This document shows positions 1 through 9,030 of a stretch of DNA of 64,000 bases, piece after piece; position 1 is the first letter of the stretch, and each line of letters opens with the position of its first letter. Both the position numbers and the translations under genes were made by a program. The notes below the pieces were generated by a model that saw only the letters and a program-made list of their open reading frames with translations, was not told the DNA's origin and ran no database searches. Origin of the DNA: Rhodococcus pyridinivorans (GTDB taxonomy: Bacteria; Actinomycetota; Actinomycetes; Mycobacteriales; Mycobacteriaceae); assembly GCF_900105195.1 (NCBI RefSeq), contig NZ_FNRX01000002.1, positions 1 through 64,000 of the forward strand, given 5' to 3'.

Positions 1-289
1 TTCTCGCGACGATATCCTCGTGCGGGATGTTCACGGCACCGGGGAGGCTCACCCCGCTCCGGGAATCGGGCACCCGCGTGTCCACCAGCGCAGCGCCCCG
101 GTCGAGCAGTTCGATCACCTCGAGTTCACCGACGGTCGCCACGCCCGCCACCACCTGCATCGGCTGCACCTCGCCCCAGGTCGTCTCCACCACCGTGCGG
201 TCGGCTTCACCCTCCAGCGGGCGGGGAACGTTCTGGGGATCGCCGTCGCGCGTACGATCGGCACGCCTGATCTGCTGCTCGTTCGTCAC
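1..289 (-). CDS. Rhodanese-like domain protein (partial)
   Basis: A frame open from a GTG at 289 to the window edge gives 96 residues. Residues 70-72 (DTR) and 83-89 (PGAVNIP) form the N-terminal half of a rhodanese fold. The catalytic Cys loop lies beyond the window, so activity cannot be judged. The GTG overlaps the TGA of the upstream TetR gene by four bases (GTGA), so the two are probably translationally coupled and the rhodanese is in the regulator's transcription unit. The family transfers sulfane sulfur or acts as a binding module. The first 40 residues are charged and show no signal peptide. Confidence 0.8.
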   Translation of the reverse strand, partial: MTNEQQIRRADRTRDGDPQNVPRPLEGEADRTVVETTWGEVQPMQVVAGVATVGELEVIELLDRGAALVDTRVPDSRSGVSLPGAVNIPHEDIVAR

Positions 290-945
290 GAGCCGGACTC
301 TACGGGAGAGCAGTCGCGCTTCGCGGGATTGCCGGAATCCCACTCCCGCTGGGCGAGCATCGCCGTACCCATCCATCGTCGCAGGTAGCGGCGCAGATCG
401 TCGTCGGAGCGTGGCGGGGTTCCCGGCGAGACGAAGAACGACTGCATCGTGCGCAGCACGTACTCGACCAGCTCCGCGAGGGAGTCGTCGTCGTAGCCGT
501 GTTCCTCCCAGTCGACGTCGAACCGCTTGATCATCGCCATGCCGAACATCCACGCCTCCTCCGAGGCGATCGCTTCGGGATGCGGGTTCGAATAGGTGCT
601 CGACAGCAGGATGCCGAGATGCGGGGTGCGACGCACCTCCGCGAGCGTGTAGACCACACCTTCGGTCATGGCCTCGACCGGATCGTCGAGTCCCGCGACC
701 TGCCGGGTGAGTCGTTCCAGGAATCCTTCGACCGAGGCGATGGCGGCCGCACGCATGAGGGCGTCCGCGCTGGGGAAGTAGCGGTAGACCGTCTGGCGGA
801 TCACCCCGAGGGACTGGGCCACATCGGCGATGTTGATCTCCGCGCCGGTCCGGTCGATCAGGTCGACGGCGGCGGCAACGATCCGCTGCGACGCCTCTTC
901 GTCGTCGGCGGGAGGACTCCCACCCCACCCACGTCTACGTGCCAC
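286..945 (-). CDS. TetR family transcriptional regulator
   Basis: 219 residues from a GTG at 945, preceded by GAGGAAG seven bases upstream. The open frame continues to 1059, but that extension lacks a ribosome site and crosses the likely operator. The N-terminal helix-turn-helix reads IADVAQSLGVIRQTVYRYFP, about residues 38-57, typical of TetR. The C-terminal ligand domain is unassigned. The gene diverges from the hydrolase/membrane-protein pair at 1179-3262. A dyad at 1051-1076 in the shared promoter region is its probable operator, so it likely represses that pair and itself. Confidence 0.9.
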   Translation of the reverse strand: MARRRGWGGSPPADDEEASQRIVAAAVDLIDRTGAEINIADVAQSLGVIRQTVYRYFPSADALMRAAAIASVEGFLERLTRQVAGLDDPVEAMTEGVVYTLAEVRRTPHLGILLSSTYSNPHPEAIASEEAWMFGMAMIKRFDVDWEEHGYDDDSLAELVEYVLRTMQSFFVSPGTPPRSDDDLRRYLRRWMGTAMLAQREWDSGNPAKRDCSPVESGS

Positions 946-1050
946 TTCGCGCTTCCTCGAGCCGTCGCCTGGAGAAGGCCCGACGGTAACACAGCCGACC
1001 TCGGTGGATGTGGTGCGAAACGGGCTCCCGCGAGCGAGTGGGACACCTAT

Positions 1051-1076
1051 CATACACATGACGCATTTCGTGTATG
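1051..1076. promoter_or_regulatory. Candidate TetR operator (CATACAC-N12-GTGTATG)
   Basis: Perfect 7-bp inverted repeat, CATACAC at 1051-1057 and GTGTATG at 1070-1076, in the divergent intergenic region between the TetR gene (start 945) and the hydrolase gene (start 1179). A TATCAT hexamer at 1048-1053 overlaps the left arm and could be a -10 element for the rightward pair. Position and length suit a TetR-family site; binding is inferred. Confidence 0.55.
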
Positions 1077-1178
1077 TTCACTCCGATCGGGGCCTCCCGG
1101 CTCGTTAGAGGTCCTCCCGACCGTGTCCCGAAACAGGTCCACAGCCAGCCCGGCGTCGAAGAGACGAGGTACCGCCCC

Positions 1179-2114
1179 ATGACGAACCTGCAGGTCCGCA
1201 AGATGCGTTTCGCATTCGCGGATTACGACGTGCCGTTCCTGTGGAACGAGGAGAACCCGGCCTTCTCGAGCATGGCCAACGCCGTCTCGTTCCTCGCGAT
1301 CGGCTTCGAGAAGATGATCGTCAACATGATCCGCGAGATCACCCCGCGCATCACCGATCCCGAGGTCCTCGAAGAGGCCAACGCCTTCATGTACCAGGAG
1401 GGGCAGCACTCCACCGCCCACCGGCAGCACGTGAAGGGACTGATCAAGAGCTATCCGGAGTTGCAGGAGACGCTCGACGACGTCATCGGCGCCTTCGACA
1501 AGCTCACCGCCGAGACTTCCCCCGAATACCGCCTCGCGTACACCGCCGATCTCGAGGCGACCTTCACTCCCGTCTTCAAGCTCATGCTCGACAACGACGC
1601 GGCGCTCTTCCGCCCCGGCGACGACCGGGTCGCCTCGTTGTTCATCTGGCATTTCGTCGAGGAGGTCGAACACCGCAGTTCGGCGCTCATCATCTTCGAC
1701 GCGGTGGTCGGCAGCGATCTGTACCGCATGCGGCAGGCCCCCTCGGTGTTCAAGCACGTGCTCGACGTCATCGCCATCGCGTGCGAGGGCTTCAACAAGC
1801 ATGTGCCGCTGGAGGAACGGAAGATCGACACGATGTCGATGTTCGCGTCGCACCGCCGTAAGCAGAACCTGCGGCGCCGGTTGCCGTTCCTCCAGTACCA
1901 GGATCACGGCCCGATGCCGCGCGCCTTCGACGTCCTGCCGCTCGGCGAACAGCTCGTCGCGCTGGTGGGCATCATCCGCAGCCAGATGCCCAAGCACAAT
2001 CCCGACCACGAGAAGCTGCCGGCCCTCGCCGACGTGTGGTTCCGTCGATTCGACGAAGGCTACGACGTCTCGCACTGGTACACGGCGGAAACCGTGGGCG
2101 GGAGGAACAACTGA
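1179..2114 (+). CDS. PF10118-type putative metal-dependent hydrolase
   Basis: 311 residues from the ATG at 1179, with a GAGACGAGG ribosome site about nine bases upstream; the longer frame from 1074 starts inside the operator. The protein matches the uncharacterised 'predicted metal-dependent hydrolase' family. It has two ferritin-like metal motifs: QEGQH with following His (Glu74, His77, His81, His84) and HFVEEVEHR (His158, Glu161, Glu164, His165), which suggests a two-metal centre in a helical bundle. The stop overlaps the start of the downstream membrane protein (ATGA), so the two probably work together. The reaction is unknown; family members occur beside lipid and alkane genes. Confidence 0.8.
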   Translation: MTNLQVRKMRFAFADYDVPFLWNEENPAFSSMANAVSFLAIGFEKMIVNMIREITPRITDPEVLEEANAFMYQEGQHSTAHRQHVKGLIKSYPELQETLDDVIGAFDKLTAETSPEYRLAYTADLEATFTPVFKLMLDNDAALFRPGDDRVASLFIWHFVEEVEHRSSALIIFDAVVGSDLYRMRQAPSVFKHVLDVIAIACEGFNKHVPLEERKIDTMSMFASHRRKQNLRRRLPFLQYQDHGPMPRAFDVLPLGEQLVALVGIIRSQMPKHNPDHEKLPALADVWFRRFDEGYDVSHWYTAETVGGRNN

Positions 2115-3262
2115 TGTCGGACCTGTGCTCGCCCACCTTCGAGGACCTCTCGACCCGCCTCGGATTCTCGTGCGACGAAGCCGGGGGGATCTTCGAACTG
2201 CGCAGTCCGTTCGCGCTGGAGAACTGGACGCTGCCCGTCCTCGAGCTGACCATCGTGCTCGGGGCGGTGCTGATGCTCGTGTACGCGATCGTCCGGTTGC
2301 GGCGCACCGGTGACGCCACGAACCTCGTCGTCTGGCTCGGCACCCTCGCGTTCCTGTTCATCATCGAACCGCTGCTGTACTTCCCCGACGCCTTCGGCGT
2401 GGAGGACTACCTCGACACGATGTTCGCGCACAACGTGTTCACCGTCGAGTTCATGTGGGGACGCCTGCCGCTGTACATCATCGCGATCTACCCGATGATG
2501 GCGACGATCGCGTTCGACATCGTTCGGATGCTCGGGGTGTTCCGGCAGTACGGCACCGTCGTCGGCGCCGTCTGCGTGGGCTTCGTCCACCACGCCTTCT
2601 ACGAGATCTTCGATCACCTCGGACCGCAGCTGCGGTGGTGGGAGTGGTCGCTCGACAACCCGATCAACCAGCCCTTCTTCGACTCCGTTCCGCTCCCGAG
2701 CGTCGTGGTCTTCGCTGCCCTGTGGCCGATGTCGCTCGCATTCTGCGCGCAGTTCTTCGTCGGCCGGCACATCGACGCCGGTCGCACCTTCGGCGGGCTC
2801 GAACTGACCTGGCGCACGATCACCGTCGGACTACTCGCGTCCGTGGGTGTGGTGATCCTCCCTGCGCCGGCGACCGTCATCGGCATGGGCAGCACCACGG
2901 TGCGCGCGACGATCTACGCCGCCGAACTCGCGATCCTGTCGCTCGTCGCGCTCTATGTGCTCTCACGCCAATGGGTGCGCTTGCGCAACAACGGCTCCGA
3001 GCGTCCCTATTCCAACGACCTCGTCCGCTGGTACGCCCTCGTCTATCTCGTCGTGATGGCCGTGCTGTGGATCGGTGCGCTGCCCGACTACTTCGCCGCG
3101 GTCGATGGGGTCACCGAGAACGGCGACCCCATCGGCAACCTGTGGTACACCCTGGCGTGCTTCGTCGTCGCGATCGCATGTGTGGCTGCGACCTTCACCG
3201 TTCCGCGCCCTCAGCCGGCAGGTACCGACGACATCCCTTCGAGGACGCTCGCCGGGGCGTAG
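2114..3262 (+). CDS. Polytopic membrane protein of unknown function
   Basis: 382 residues from the ATG at 2114, preceded by GGAGGAA and overlapping the previous stop. About nine to ten hydrophobic spans are visible, starting near residue 30 (LPVLELTIVLGAVLMLVYAI). Loops carry conserved-looking FVHHAFYEIFDHLGPQLRWW-type aromatic and His residues that could line an active site in the membrane. I do not recognise a named family; an AveC-like fold was considered but the sequence fit is poor. It is coupled to the PF10118 protein and probably controlled by the divergent TetR. Its 3' end overlaps the convergent SDR gene by 52 bp. Confidence 0.75.
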   Translation: MSDLCSPTFEDLSTRLGFSCDEAGGIFELRSPFALENWTLPVLELTIVLGAVLMLVYAIVRLRRTGDATNLVVWLGTLAFLFIIEPLLYFPDAFGVEDYLDTMFAHNVFTVEFMWGRLPLYIIAIYPMMATIAFDIVRMLGVFRQYGTVVGAVCVGFVHHAFYEIFDHLGPQLRWWEWSLDNPINQPFFDSVPLPSVVVFAALWPMSLAFCAQFFVGRHIDAGRTFGGLELTWRTITVGLLASVGVVILPAPATVIGMGSTTVRATIYAAELAILSLVALYVLSRQWVRLRNNGSERPYSNDLVRWYALVYLVVMAVLWIGALPDYFAAVDGVTENGDPIGNLWYTLACFVVAIACVAATFTVPRPQPAGTDDIPSRTLAGA

Positions 3263-4080
3263 TTCGCCCAGCCGGTGCCCGGCCAGTTGAACCACCCCGA
3301 CGACGCGAGGACGCCGCCGTCGGGGTGGAGGGTCGTCCCGGTGACGAACGACGACAACCCGGATGCGAGGAACACCACGCAGTTCGAGACATCGTGGACG
3401 TGCCCCACACGTCCCATCGGAATCGCGATCCCGGCACTGGTGGCGTCGGCCAGAGCATGCTCCCCGACTGCGAGTTTCTCCAGTCCGGGAGTGGGCACGA
3501 AATCGGGAGCGACGTTGTTCACCCGGATCCCGTACGGTGCCACCTCCACGGAGAGAGTCCGGGCGAACTGCTCGACGGCCGCCTTCGCCGCGGAGTAGAC
3601 CGCATAGCCGGGTGCGGCCCGGTGCGCCTCGATCGTCGTGATGTTCACGATGCTCCCGCCGCGTCCGCCCTCCCGCATCCGGGGAACTGCGAGCGAGCAC
3701 GCCTGCAGCACGTGGGACAGGTTGGTACGCACGAGGGCATCCCAGCCCTTCGGCGAGGTGTCGACGAAGGGCGACCGGAAGGTGCCGCCGACGATGTTCA
3801 CCAGGATGTCGACGCGTCCCCACCGTTCGTCCACCGCATCGAACAGGCCGGCCAGGACGGCAGGATCGCGGACGTCGCCGCAGTGCACGAGACACTCGGT
3901 TCCCGCGGCGACGAGATCGGAGCGGAGCGCTTCGGCGGCATCCGCGTCGATATCCAGAACGGCCGGGCGCACGCCGTTGGCCGCGAGGTCCCGGACGATC
4001 GACTCCCCGAGCCCACCCGCGCCACCCGTGATCACCGCAACCGCCCCGGCGAGCCCTGCGCGTTCCTCGAACCACCCCAT
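3211..4080 (-). CDS. SDR family oxidoreductase
   Basis: 289 residues from the ATG at 4080 with a GAAGGAG ribosome site. Classical short-chain dehydrogenase: cofactor loop TGGAGGLG at 18-25, Asp43 suggesting NAD preference, NIVGG at 95-99, and the catalytic Tyr162 and Lys166 in YSAAK. The position usually held by catalytic Ser, 13 residues before Tyr, is Thr149 (NITT). The substrate cannot be read from sequence; neighbours suggest an acyl or steroid-like lipid alcohol. It lies 11 bp downstream of the luciferase-like gene and is probably co-transcribed with it. Confidence 0.88.
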   Translation of the reverse strand: MGWFEERAGLAGAVAVITGGAGGLGESIVRDLAANGVRPAVLDIDADAAEALRSDLVAAGTECLVHCGDVRDPAVLAGLFDAVDERWGRVDILVNIVGGTFRSPFVDTSPKGWDALVRTNLSHVLQACSLAVPRMREGGRGGSIVNITTIEAHRAAPGYAVYSAAKAAVEQFARTLSVEVAPYGIRVNNVAPDFVPTPGLEKLAVGEHALADATSAGIAIPMGRVGHVHDVSNCVVFLASGLSSFVTGTTLHPDGGVLASSGWFNWPGTGWANYAPASVLEGMSSVPAG

Positions 4081-4091
4081 TGCGGGCTCCT

Positions 4092-4997
4092 TCACGACAG
4101 ATAGGTCGAGCCGAACGACTCGAGGAAATCGACTGTGGCCGACAGGCCCTCGATACGGCACGAGACGGACACCCAGTCGACCCCGGCCTTCTCCAGCTCG
4201 GCGAACACCTCGCGGTGCCGGTCGGGTCCTGCGGTCGACGACATGAGTTCGGTGCCGTAGGAATACACGACGTCGATCCGGTCCGTGCGGCCCGCAGCGA
4301 GTGCGCCGGATCGGACGTCGGCGATCTGCTCCCCCAGTTCTTCGAGGGGGCCGAGCGTGCGGGTACGAGCGGTGGCACTGAGTTGCCCGCCTCCCGACAT
4401 CGGCATCCATCCCTGCGCACGCTGTGCGACCCGCCGCCGCGTGAGCTTCGAATTCCCGCCGATCCAGATGGGTATCGGATCCTGCACCGGCCGAGGCCGG
4501 GCGATGATGTCGCGGGCACTGAAGTGGCGGCCCCGGTAATCGAAGGGCTCACCGCGCCAATGGAGCGGAAGCACGTCGAGCGCTTCGTCGAAGAGGGCGT
4601 TGCGTTCGTCGAAATCGACGCCGAGCGCGTGGAACTCACTCTTCTGGTAACCCACTCCGAGACCGAGCGTGAAGCGCCCACCCGAGAGCTTGTCCAGGCT
4701 GGCCGCAGCCTTGGCGAGGAGCATCGGATTCCGGTAGGGCGCGACCGCCAGGTAGGTCAGCAGACGCAGCCGCTCGGTCGCCCCGGCGACATATCCGAGT
4801 GCGACGAACGGGTCGAGGGTCTGGTGCCCTCCGGCCGAGAGCCATCGGGCACCGGGCGCAGGACGCTCGCTGAACGCGAACGCGTCGAATCCCGCTTTCT
4901 CGGCGGCGACGGCCACATCCCGGACGGGCCCGGGATCGAGCACGTCACCCTCGGGCCCGTTGATCTCCGGGTAGTGGAAGATGAACCGCAACGTCAT
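4092..4997 (-). CDS. LLM-class flavin-dependent oxidoreductase (F420-type)
   Basis: 301 residues from the ATG at 4997, chosen over an in-frame start at 5060 because GAGAGG lies upstream and the extension covers an inverted repeat. Features of the luciferase-like TIM-barrel family include LGLGVGYQKSEF, PIWIGGNSK and the C-terminal VDWVSVS segment, matching the F420-dependent subgroup (TIGR03619-like). Such proteins reduce or oxygenate diverse substrates with reduced F420 or FMN. Forms a two-gene unit with the SDR downstream. Cofactor choice is inferred from family resemblance only. Confidence 0.85.
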   Translation of the reverse strand: MTLRFIFHYPEINGPEGDVLDPGPVRDVAVAAEKAGFDAFAFSERPAPGARWLSAGGHQTLDPFVALGYVAGATERLRLLTYLAVAPYRNPMLLAKAAASLDKLSGGRFTLGLGVGYQKSEFHALGVDFDERNALFDEALDVLPLHWRGEPFDYRGRHFSARDIIARPRPVQDPIPIWIGGNSKLTRRRVAQRAQGWMPMSGGGQLSATARTRTLGPLEELGEQIADVRSGALAAGRTDRIDVVYSYGTELMSSTAGPDRHREVFAELEKAGVDWVSVSCRIEGLSATVDFLESFGSTYLS

Positions 4998-5016
4998 TCG
5001 AAGAACCTCTCGCGAC

Positions 5017-5046
5017 AATAAGACTTTCCGAAAAGATAGTCTTATT
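5017..5046. promoter_or_regulatory. 9-bp inverted repeat upstream of the LLM gene
   Basis: AATAAGACT at 5017-5025 and AGTCTTATT at 5038-5046 are perfect complements separated by 12 bp, in the 79-bp gap between the Mce-associated gene and the luciferase-like gene. The AT-rich arms and lack of a following T-run favour an operator over a terminator. It sits about 20-50 bp before the LLM start and could control the LLM-SDR pair. Confidence 0.5.
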
Positions 5047-5076
5047 CTCGAGATGTGCAACGCCGATCTTCGAGGA

Positions 5077-5646
5077 TCAGCGCGCGTCGGCTCCGTCGAG
5101 CAACCAGCGGCCGTCGATCCGCTTCAGGGTGATGAGAAAGCGGGTGGCGTCGGTACGCCCTTCCGGTACCACGACGTTCTTCACGTCCTGGTCGAGGAAG
5201 ACCAGCACCGTGGCGACCTCGCCGTCGAAACTCTCGAGCCCGGCATGATCCGCTCGCGCCGTCGACGTACCCTCACCGTTTTCGACGAGTCCGCGCAGGT
5301 CGCCGGCCACACTGTCGTATCTGGCGGCGAACTCCTCGGTGGAGTTCGCGGTCACCGCGGCGAGATTGTCGTCGAAGGAACGATAGTCGTATGTCCCGAG
5401 GACGACGGCGTATTCACGCGCCTCGGCGACGGCCTCCTCCCGCAGCGCGGCGTCCTGCTCGGCCTGCCACCACCGGAAGCCGAAGAACGCGGTGGCGGCG
5501 AGCAGTATCGCGATCACCGCGAGGGTGATCCACCCGGCCGCGCCCCCACGAGCCGGCGCATCCCGGGGGACCTCCGGTGGAGAGCCTGCCGAACCGGCGT
5601 CGGTCTCCTCGGCATCCTTCTCGGTCGGCACATCGGTGGGTGTCAT
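5077..5646 (-). CDS. Mce-associated membrane protein
   Basis: 189 residues. An acidic, Pro-rich N-terminal tail (1-35) is followed by one membrane span at about 38-60 (WITLAVIAILLAATAFFGF) and a soluble domain with the NTF2-like look of Mce-associated (Mas/Mam) proteins, ending in a DGRWLLDG segment. The start overlaps the mceF stop as ATGA, so it is the last gene of the mce operon. Mas proteins stabilise or assemble Mce transporters in mycobacteria. No catalytic residues are expected. Confidence 0.88.
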   Translation of the reverse strand: MTPTDVPTEKDAEETDAGSAGSPPEVPRDAPARGGAAGWITLAVIAILLAATAFFGFRWWQAEQDAALREEAVAEAREYAVVLGTYDYRSFDDNLAAVTANSTEEFAARYDSVAGDLRGLVENGEGTSTARADHAGLESFDGEVATVLVFLDQDVKNVVVPEGRTDATRFLITLKRIDGRWLLDGADAR

Positions 5647-6854
5647 CCGCCCAGTCCTTCCAACAGCTTCTGCCAGTAGTTCAACGCTTCCACTCCGGTC
5701 GGGATGAGCAGGGGATCGTCGGCCATGTCCGGACCGGTGACCTTGCCCGGAGTGGTGTAGTTCGTCAGTCCCGTCGCGTCCGGTCTCGGCGCCGTGTACG
5801 CGCCGCGCTGACCGACGTCCTCACCGGGTGGGCAGTAGAGCGACAGATTCGCCTCGCGAGGACTCTCGTCGCCGATCATGCGGCGCTGTGTGTCGTAGTA
5901 GCAGACCGGCCCCTGCGTGGCGACGAGTGCGAAGTTGCCGCGATCCCCTTCGACGACGCTGGTCAGGTCCTTCATCGCCGCGGGCAGCGCGTCGAGTCCG
6001 GCACTCAGCGACGGGGCGCGAGGCCCGATCACCTCCCCGACCGTGACGAGATTCGTCAGCAGGACGCCGAAGTCGTCGCGCGTCGCGGCGAACAGTTCCT
6101 CGGTCCGCGCGAGCGCCTCGGGTGACCGGTCCACCAGGTAGACGAGCGAATCCCTGCTGCCCACCAGCTGGTCGGAGACGTCTCTCACCGCCCGCATCGA
6201 TCCCGGGAAGGTGCCCGCGTTGTCGGACATCGCATCGACGAGACCGAGACCCTCGTCGAGCAGGGACGCGATGGCCGGGGCACGATCGGCCACCATGCGC
6301 GAGAGCGCGTCGGCATTCTCGAGCAGTGCCTGCAGCTCCGGTCCGGTGCCGTCCAGCGCCGTTCCCCACGTCTCGCCGAGAGTCACGATCGACTCCGCGT
6401 CCAGGCTCTCCACGAGCGCCGTCATGTCGACGAGCAACTGATCGAGGCGCAACCCCTGGTCCTCGGCCGGGACGAGCAGCGCGTCGCCGTCGCCGAGGAA
6501 CGGCCCCTGGTCGGTGTCGGGTTCGATGTCGACGCTCAGGATGCCGATCGCCGTCGCGGTGACGACCCGCCCGGTGCTCCCCGCAGGGATCTGCACCCCC
6601 GGATCGATGGAGAGGACGGCGTCGGATCCCCGCCCGCCAGGGGCGACCGACAGTGAAGCGACCTCTCCCACCTGGACACCGCGGTAGGTCACCGAGGTGC
6701 CGGATCCGATACCCCGTGCATCCTCGAGGTGAGCGTGCAGGTGGGTCGCGCCGCCGAGGCTCTGCGGCCCGAGCACGTACCGGACACCGACCACGGTGGT
6801 GACGATGCCGAGGGCGACGAAGACGATCACCTGGACGAGCACGGCGCGCTTCAT
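5643..6854 (-). CDS. mceF: MCE family protein, MceF position
   Basis: 403 residues from the ATG at 6854. One N-terminal membrane span (residues 4-27), an MCE domain with GTSVTYRGVQVGEV near 52-65, then a long helical region and a Cys-containing tail (CYYDTQRR, SLYCPPGED). This is the sixth MCE subunit, forming part of the hexameric tunnel that carries lipids across the envelope to the YrbE permease. Its start overlaps the mceE stop (ATGA). Length and order are typical. Confidence 0.93.
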   Translation of the reverse strand: MKRAVLVQVIVFVALGIVTTVVGVRYVLGPQSLGGATHLHAHLEDARGIGSGTSVTYRGVQVGEVASLSVAPGGRGSDAVLSIDPGVQIPAGSTGRVVTATAIGILSVDIEPDTDQGPFLGDGDALLVPAEDQGLRLDQLLVDMTALVESLDAESIVTLGETWGTALDGTGPELQALLENADALSRMVADRAPAIASLLDEGLGLVDAMSDNAGTFPGSMRAVRDVSDQLVGSRDSLVYLVDRSPEALARTEELFAATRDDFGVLLTNLVTVGEVIGPRAPSLSAGLDALPAAMKDLTSVVEGDRGNFALVATQGPVCYYDTQRRMIGDESPREANLSLYCPPGEDVGQRGAYTAPRPDATGLTNYTTPGKVTGPDMADDPLLIPTGVEALNYWQKLLEGLGG

Positions 6855-7918
6855 CGCACACCTCCGAGAAGGAGTTCGGCGAGGCCGGCCGCGACGTCGG
6901 CCTGCGGCAACTCGACCGGAGGGCCGCCGTCGAGCGGCATCCCGCCGGTGAGGAGCAGATCGATGGCTCCGGGGATGTCGAGCGCACCGTCGAACAGCAG
7001 ATAGTCGCCGCGCACCGACCTGTTGAAGCCGTCCACGAACTTGTTCACGTTCACCAGAGCCGCTTCCACGGTGTTGTTGAAATCCCTGATGCCGGCGGTG
7101 ATCTGCGCGAGATCGTCGATGCTGCCACCGATGGCCGACTGCTGTTCGGCCATCACGGTGTCGACCGACTCGACCACTGTGGCCGTGCTCGCGACCAGTG
7201 TTGCGAGATCCTGCTGCTGCGCCGCGAGCAGTTCCACCATCCGGGCACTGTCGACGATGCTGCGGTCGAGCACCTCCTGCTGCTGTGCCAGCCTCTCGGT
7301 GACGGAATCGGCTGCGGCGAGCGTCCGTTCGAAGCTTTCGCTGTTCTCGTCGGCCAACGCCATGGTGGTGTCCAAGCGGACGAGCATGTCGCGGATCTTC
7401 TCGCCGCGCCCTCCGAAGGCTTCGTCGAGTTCGGTGGTGATGGTGCGCATCTGGTCGAGCCCACTGCCGTTGACGATCTGCCCGAGCATCGCGAAGGTGG
7501 TCTCGACGTCGGGGCCGACTTCCGTCCGCTCGATACTGTCGCCATCCGTCAACAGTCCCGGCGAGGGATCCTCGGGCAGGTCGATCCGGACGAACGGACT
7601 GCCGAGCGCCGACGGCAACCGGACCGATGCGCCGACGTTCTCGGGGAACTGCACGGCGGCCGACATGCTCAGCCGGACATAGGCGCGACCGCCGTCGGTG
7701 CTCAGCGAACGCACCCGGCCGACGACGGCCTGGCCCGCCCGCACCTCGGCGCCGGGATCGATCCGGTCGGCACTGTCGAAGACCGCCGTCACCTCGTAGG
7801 TGTCGCCGGGGCCACTGCGGCCGAGCGGTAGTTCCTGCAGGCTCAGGCCGCACCCACTCGTCAGTGCCGCGAGGCAGCTCAGGAGAGTGGCCGCACGCAG
7901 ACGGGCGGGCGCAGTCAC
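6851..7918 (-). CDS. mceE: MCE family lipoprotein, MceE position
   Basis: 355 residues from a GTG at 7918 that overlaps the mceD stop (GTGA). The N-terminus is a lipoprotein signal: a hydrophobic stretch ending in LTSGC, with Cys about residue 22 as the lipid-modified residue. The MCE domain follows (about residues 38-115), then a long alpha-helical region. Being the only lipoprotein among the six MCE subunits and fifth in order identifies it as MceE (LprK type). It should anchor the Mce tunnel to the membrane. Confidence 0.93.
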   Translation of the reverse strand: MTAPARLRAATLLSCLAALTSGCGLSLQELPLGRSGPGDTYEVTAVFDSADRIDPGAEVRAGQAVVGRVRSLSTDGGRAYVRLSMSAAVQFPENVGASVRLPSALGSPFVRIDLPEDPSPGLLTDGDSIERTEVGPDVETTFAMLGQIVNGSGLDQMRTITTELDEAFGGRGEKIRDMLVRLDTTMALADENSESFERTLAAADSVTERLAQQQEVLDRSIVDSARMVELLAAQQQDLATLVASTATVVESVDTVMAEQQSAIGGSIDDLAQITAGIRDFNNTVEAALVNVNKFVDGFNRSVRGDYLLFDGALDIPGAIDLLLTGGMPLDGGPPVELPQADVAAGLAELLLGGVR

Positions 7919-9030
7919 CGCGTCCCTCCCTGATTCAGCGCCCGGTCGAGCGATTCCGGGACGAGATCCTGCAACGGGTCGGCCAGGTCGAAGGGCACCG
8001 TGATCGGATTGGTGAATCCCGCTCCCGTACACAGCGGCAGCGGCTCGCGTTCGCACAGTTCTCGCGCCCGGGGGAACTGGCCGATCTGTGTCGACACGCT
8101 CAGACGGATCCGGGCACGTCCGTTCTCGCCGATCGCGTTGTCGATGTTCTGTGCGGTGAGCGGCAGAACATCGAAGATCTCGGCGAAGCCCACCTCGTGC
8201 GCGGCGAAGGTGTCGGTCAGCGTGCGGGCGTTCGCCATGATCCGGTCGATGTCGCCTCCGCGGTCGGCGAGCAGAACGTCGAGCCGGTCGAGGATCGCCG
8301 CGAGCTGATCGACCGGCCCGGCGACGTCGAGATTCTGCCGCTGCAGTTCTTCCCCGAGTTCCCCCATTCCCCGGACGAGTTCGGACAGGTCGCCTTCGCG
8401 GGACTCGATCGCTGCCAGGGCGACGGCGAGATCGTCGACGACCTGCCCGATGTCCTCGGACTTCACGCCCACCACCGCGGTGGCCTGGCTCAGCGCTGTG
8501 ATGGCACGATTCATCTCCTCGCCCATCCCGTCGGTCGCGTCGGCGGCGACCTCCAGCGTGCGGCCGATCTCCCCGCCCTCCGGACCGAGTGCGGTGGCCA
8601 GCACATCGACGTTCTCGAGCAGCTCGTCCCAGTTGATCGGGGCGTGACTACGTTCGACGGGGATGACGTGACCGTCCTCGAAGGTCGGTCCCTCCCGGTA
8701 GGCCGGCCCGAGCTCGACGAAACGGTCGCTGATGACGGACGGATTCATCACGAAGGCCGACACTTCCGCCGGCAGGACGATGTCGCGAGGAATGCTCATG
8801 CGTACCTCGACGACGCGACCGGCGGATTTCACCTCCTCGACCGTGCCCACCGGCATACCGAGCACCGCGACGCTGCTGCCGGGATAGATGCCGTTGACCG
8901 ACGCGAACTGCGCCACGATCGTGCGAGTGCGGTCCGGGCCCACCACGTACCAGAGCCCCGCCGCGCAGAGCGCGAGCACGACGACGATCACGAATCCACG
9001 GATGGTCCAGGTCTTCGCGGTGGTACTCAA
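7915..9030 (-). CDS. mceD: MCE family protein, MceD position
   Basis: 371 residues from a TTG at 9030. The TTG is preferred because GGAGGGG ends six bases before it, whereas the upstream GTG at 9036 directly abuts that site. The TTG overlaps the mceC stop (TTGA). N-terminal span TWTIRGFVIVVVLALCAAGL, then an MCE domain with SSVAVLGMPVGTVEEV, then helical segments and paired Cys near the C-terminus (CEREPLPLC). Fourth subunit of the Mce importer. Confidence 0.9.
   Translation of the reverse strand: MSTTAKTWTIRGFVIVVVLALCAAGLWYVVGPDRTRTIVAQFASVNGIYPGSSVAVLGMPVGTVEEVKSAGRVVEVRMSIPRDIVLPAEVSAFVMNPSVISDRFVELGPAYREGPTFEDGHVIPVERSHAPINWDELLENVDVLATALGPEGGEIGRTLEVAADATDGMGEEMNRAITALSQATAVVGVKSEDIGQVVDDLAVALAAIESREGDLSELVRGMGELGEELQRQNLDVAGPVDQLAAILDRLDVLLADRGGDIDRIMANARTLTDTFAAHEVGFAEIFDVLPLTAQNIDNAIGENGRARIRLSVSTQIGQFPRARELCEREPLPLCTGAGFTNPITVPFDLADPLQDLVPESLDRALNQGGTR

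Noticed and set aside
2963..4681. 572-codon minus-strand open frame
   Set aside because: Arg-rich frame overlapping the SDR and luciferase-like genes in another frame, with no domain.
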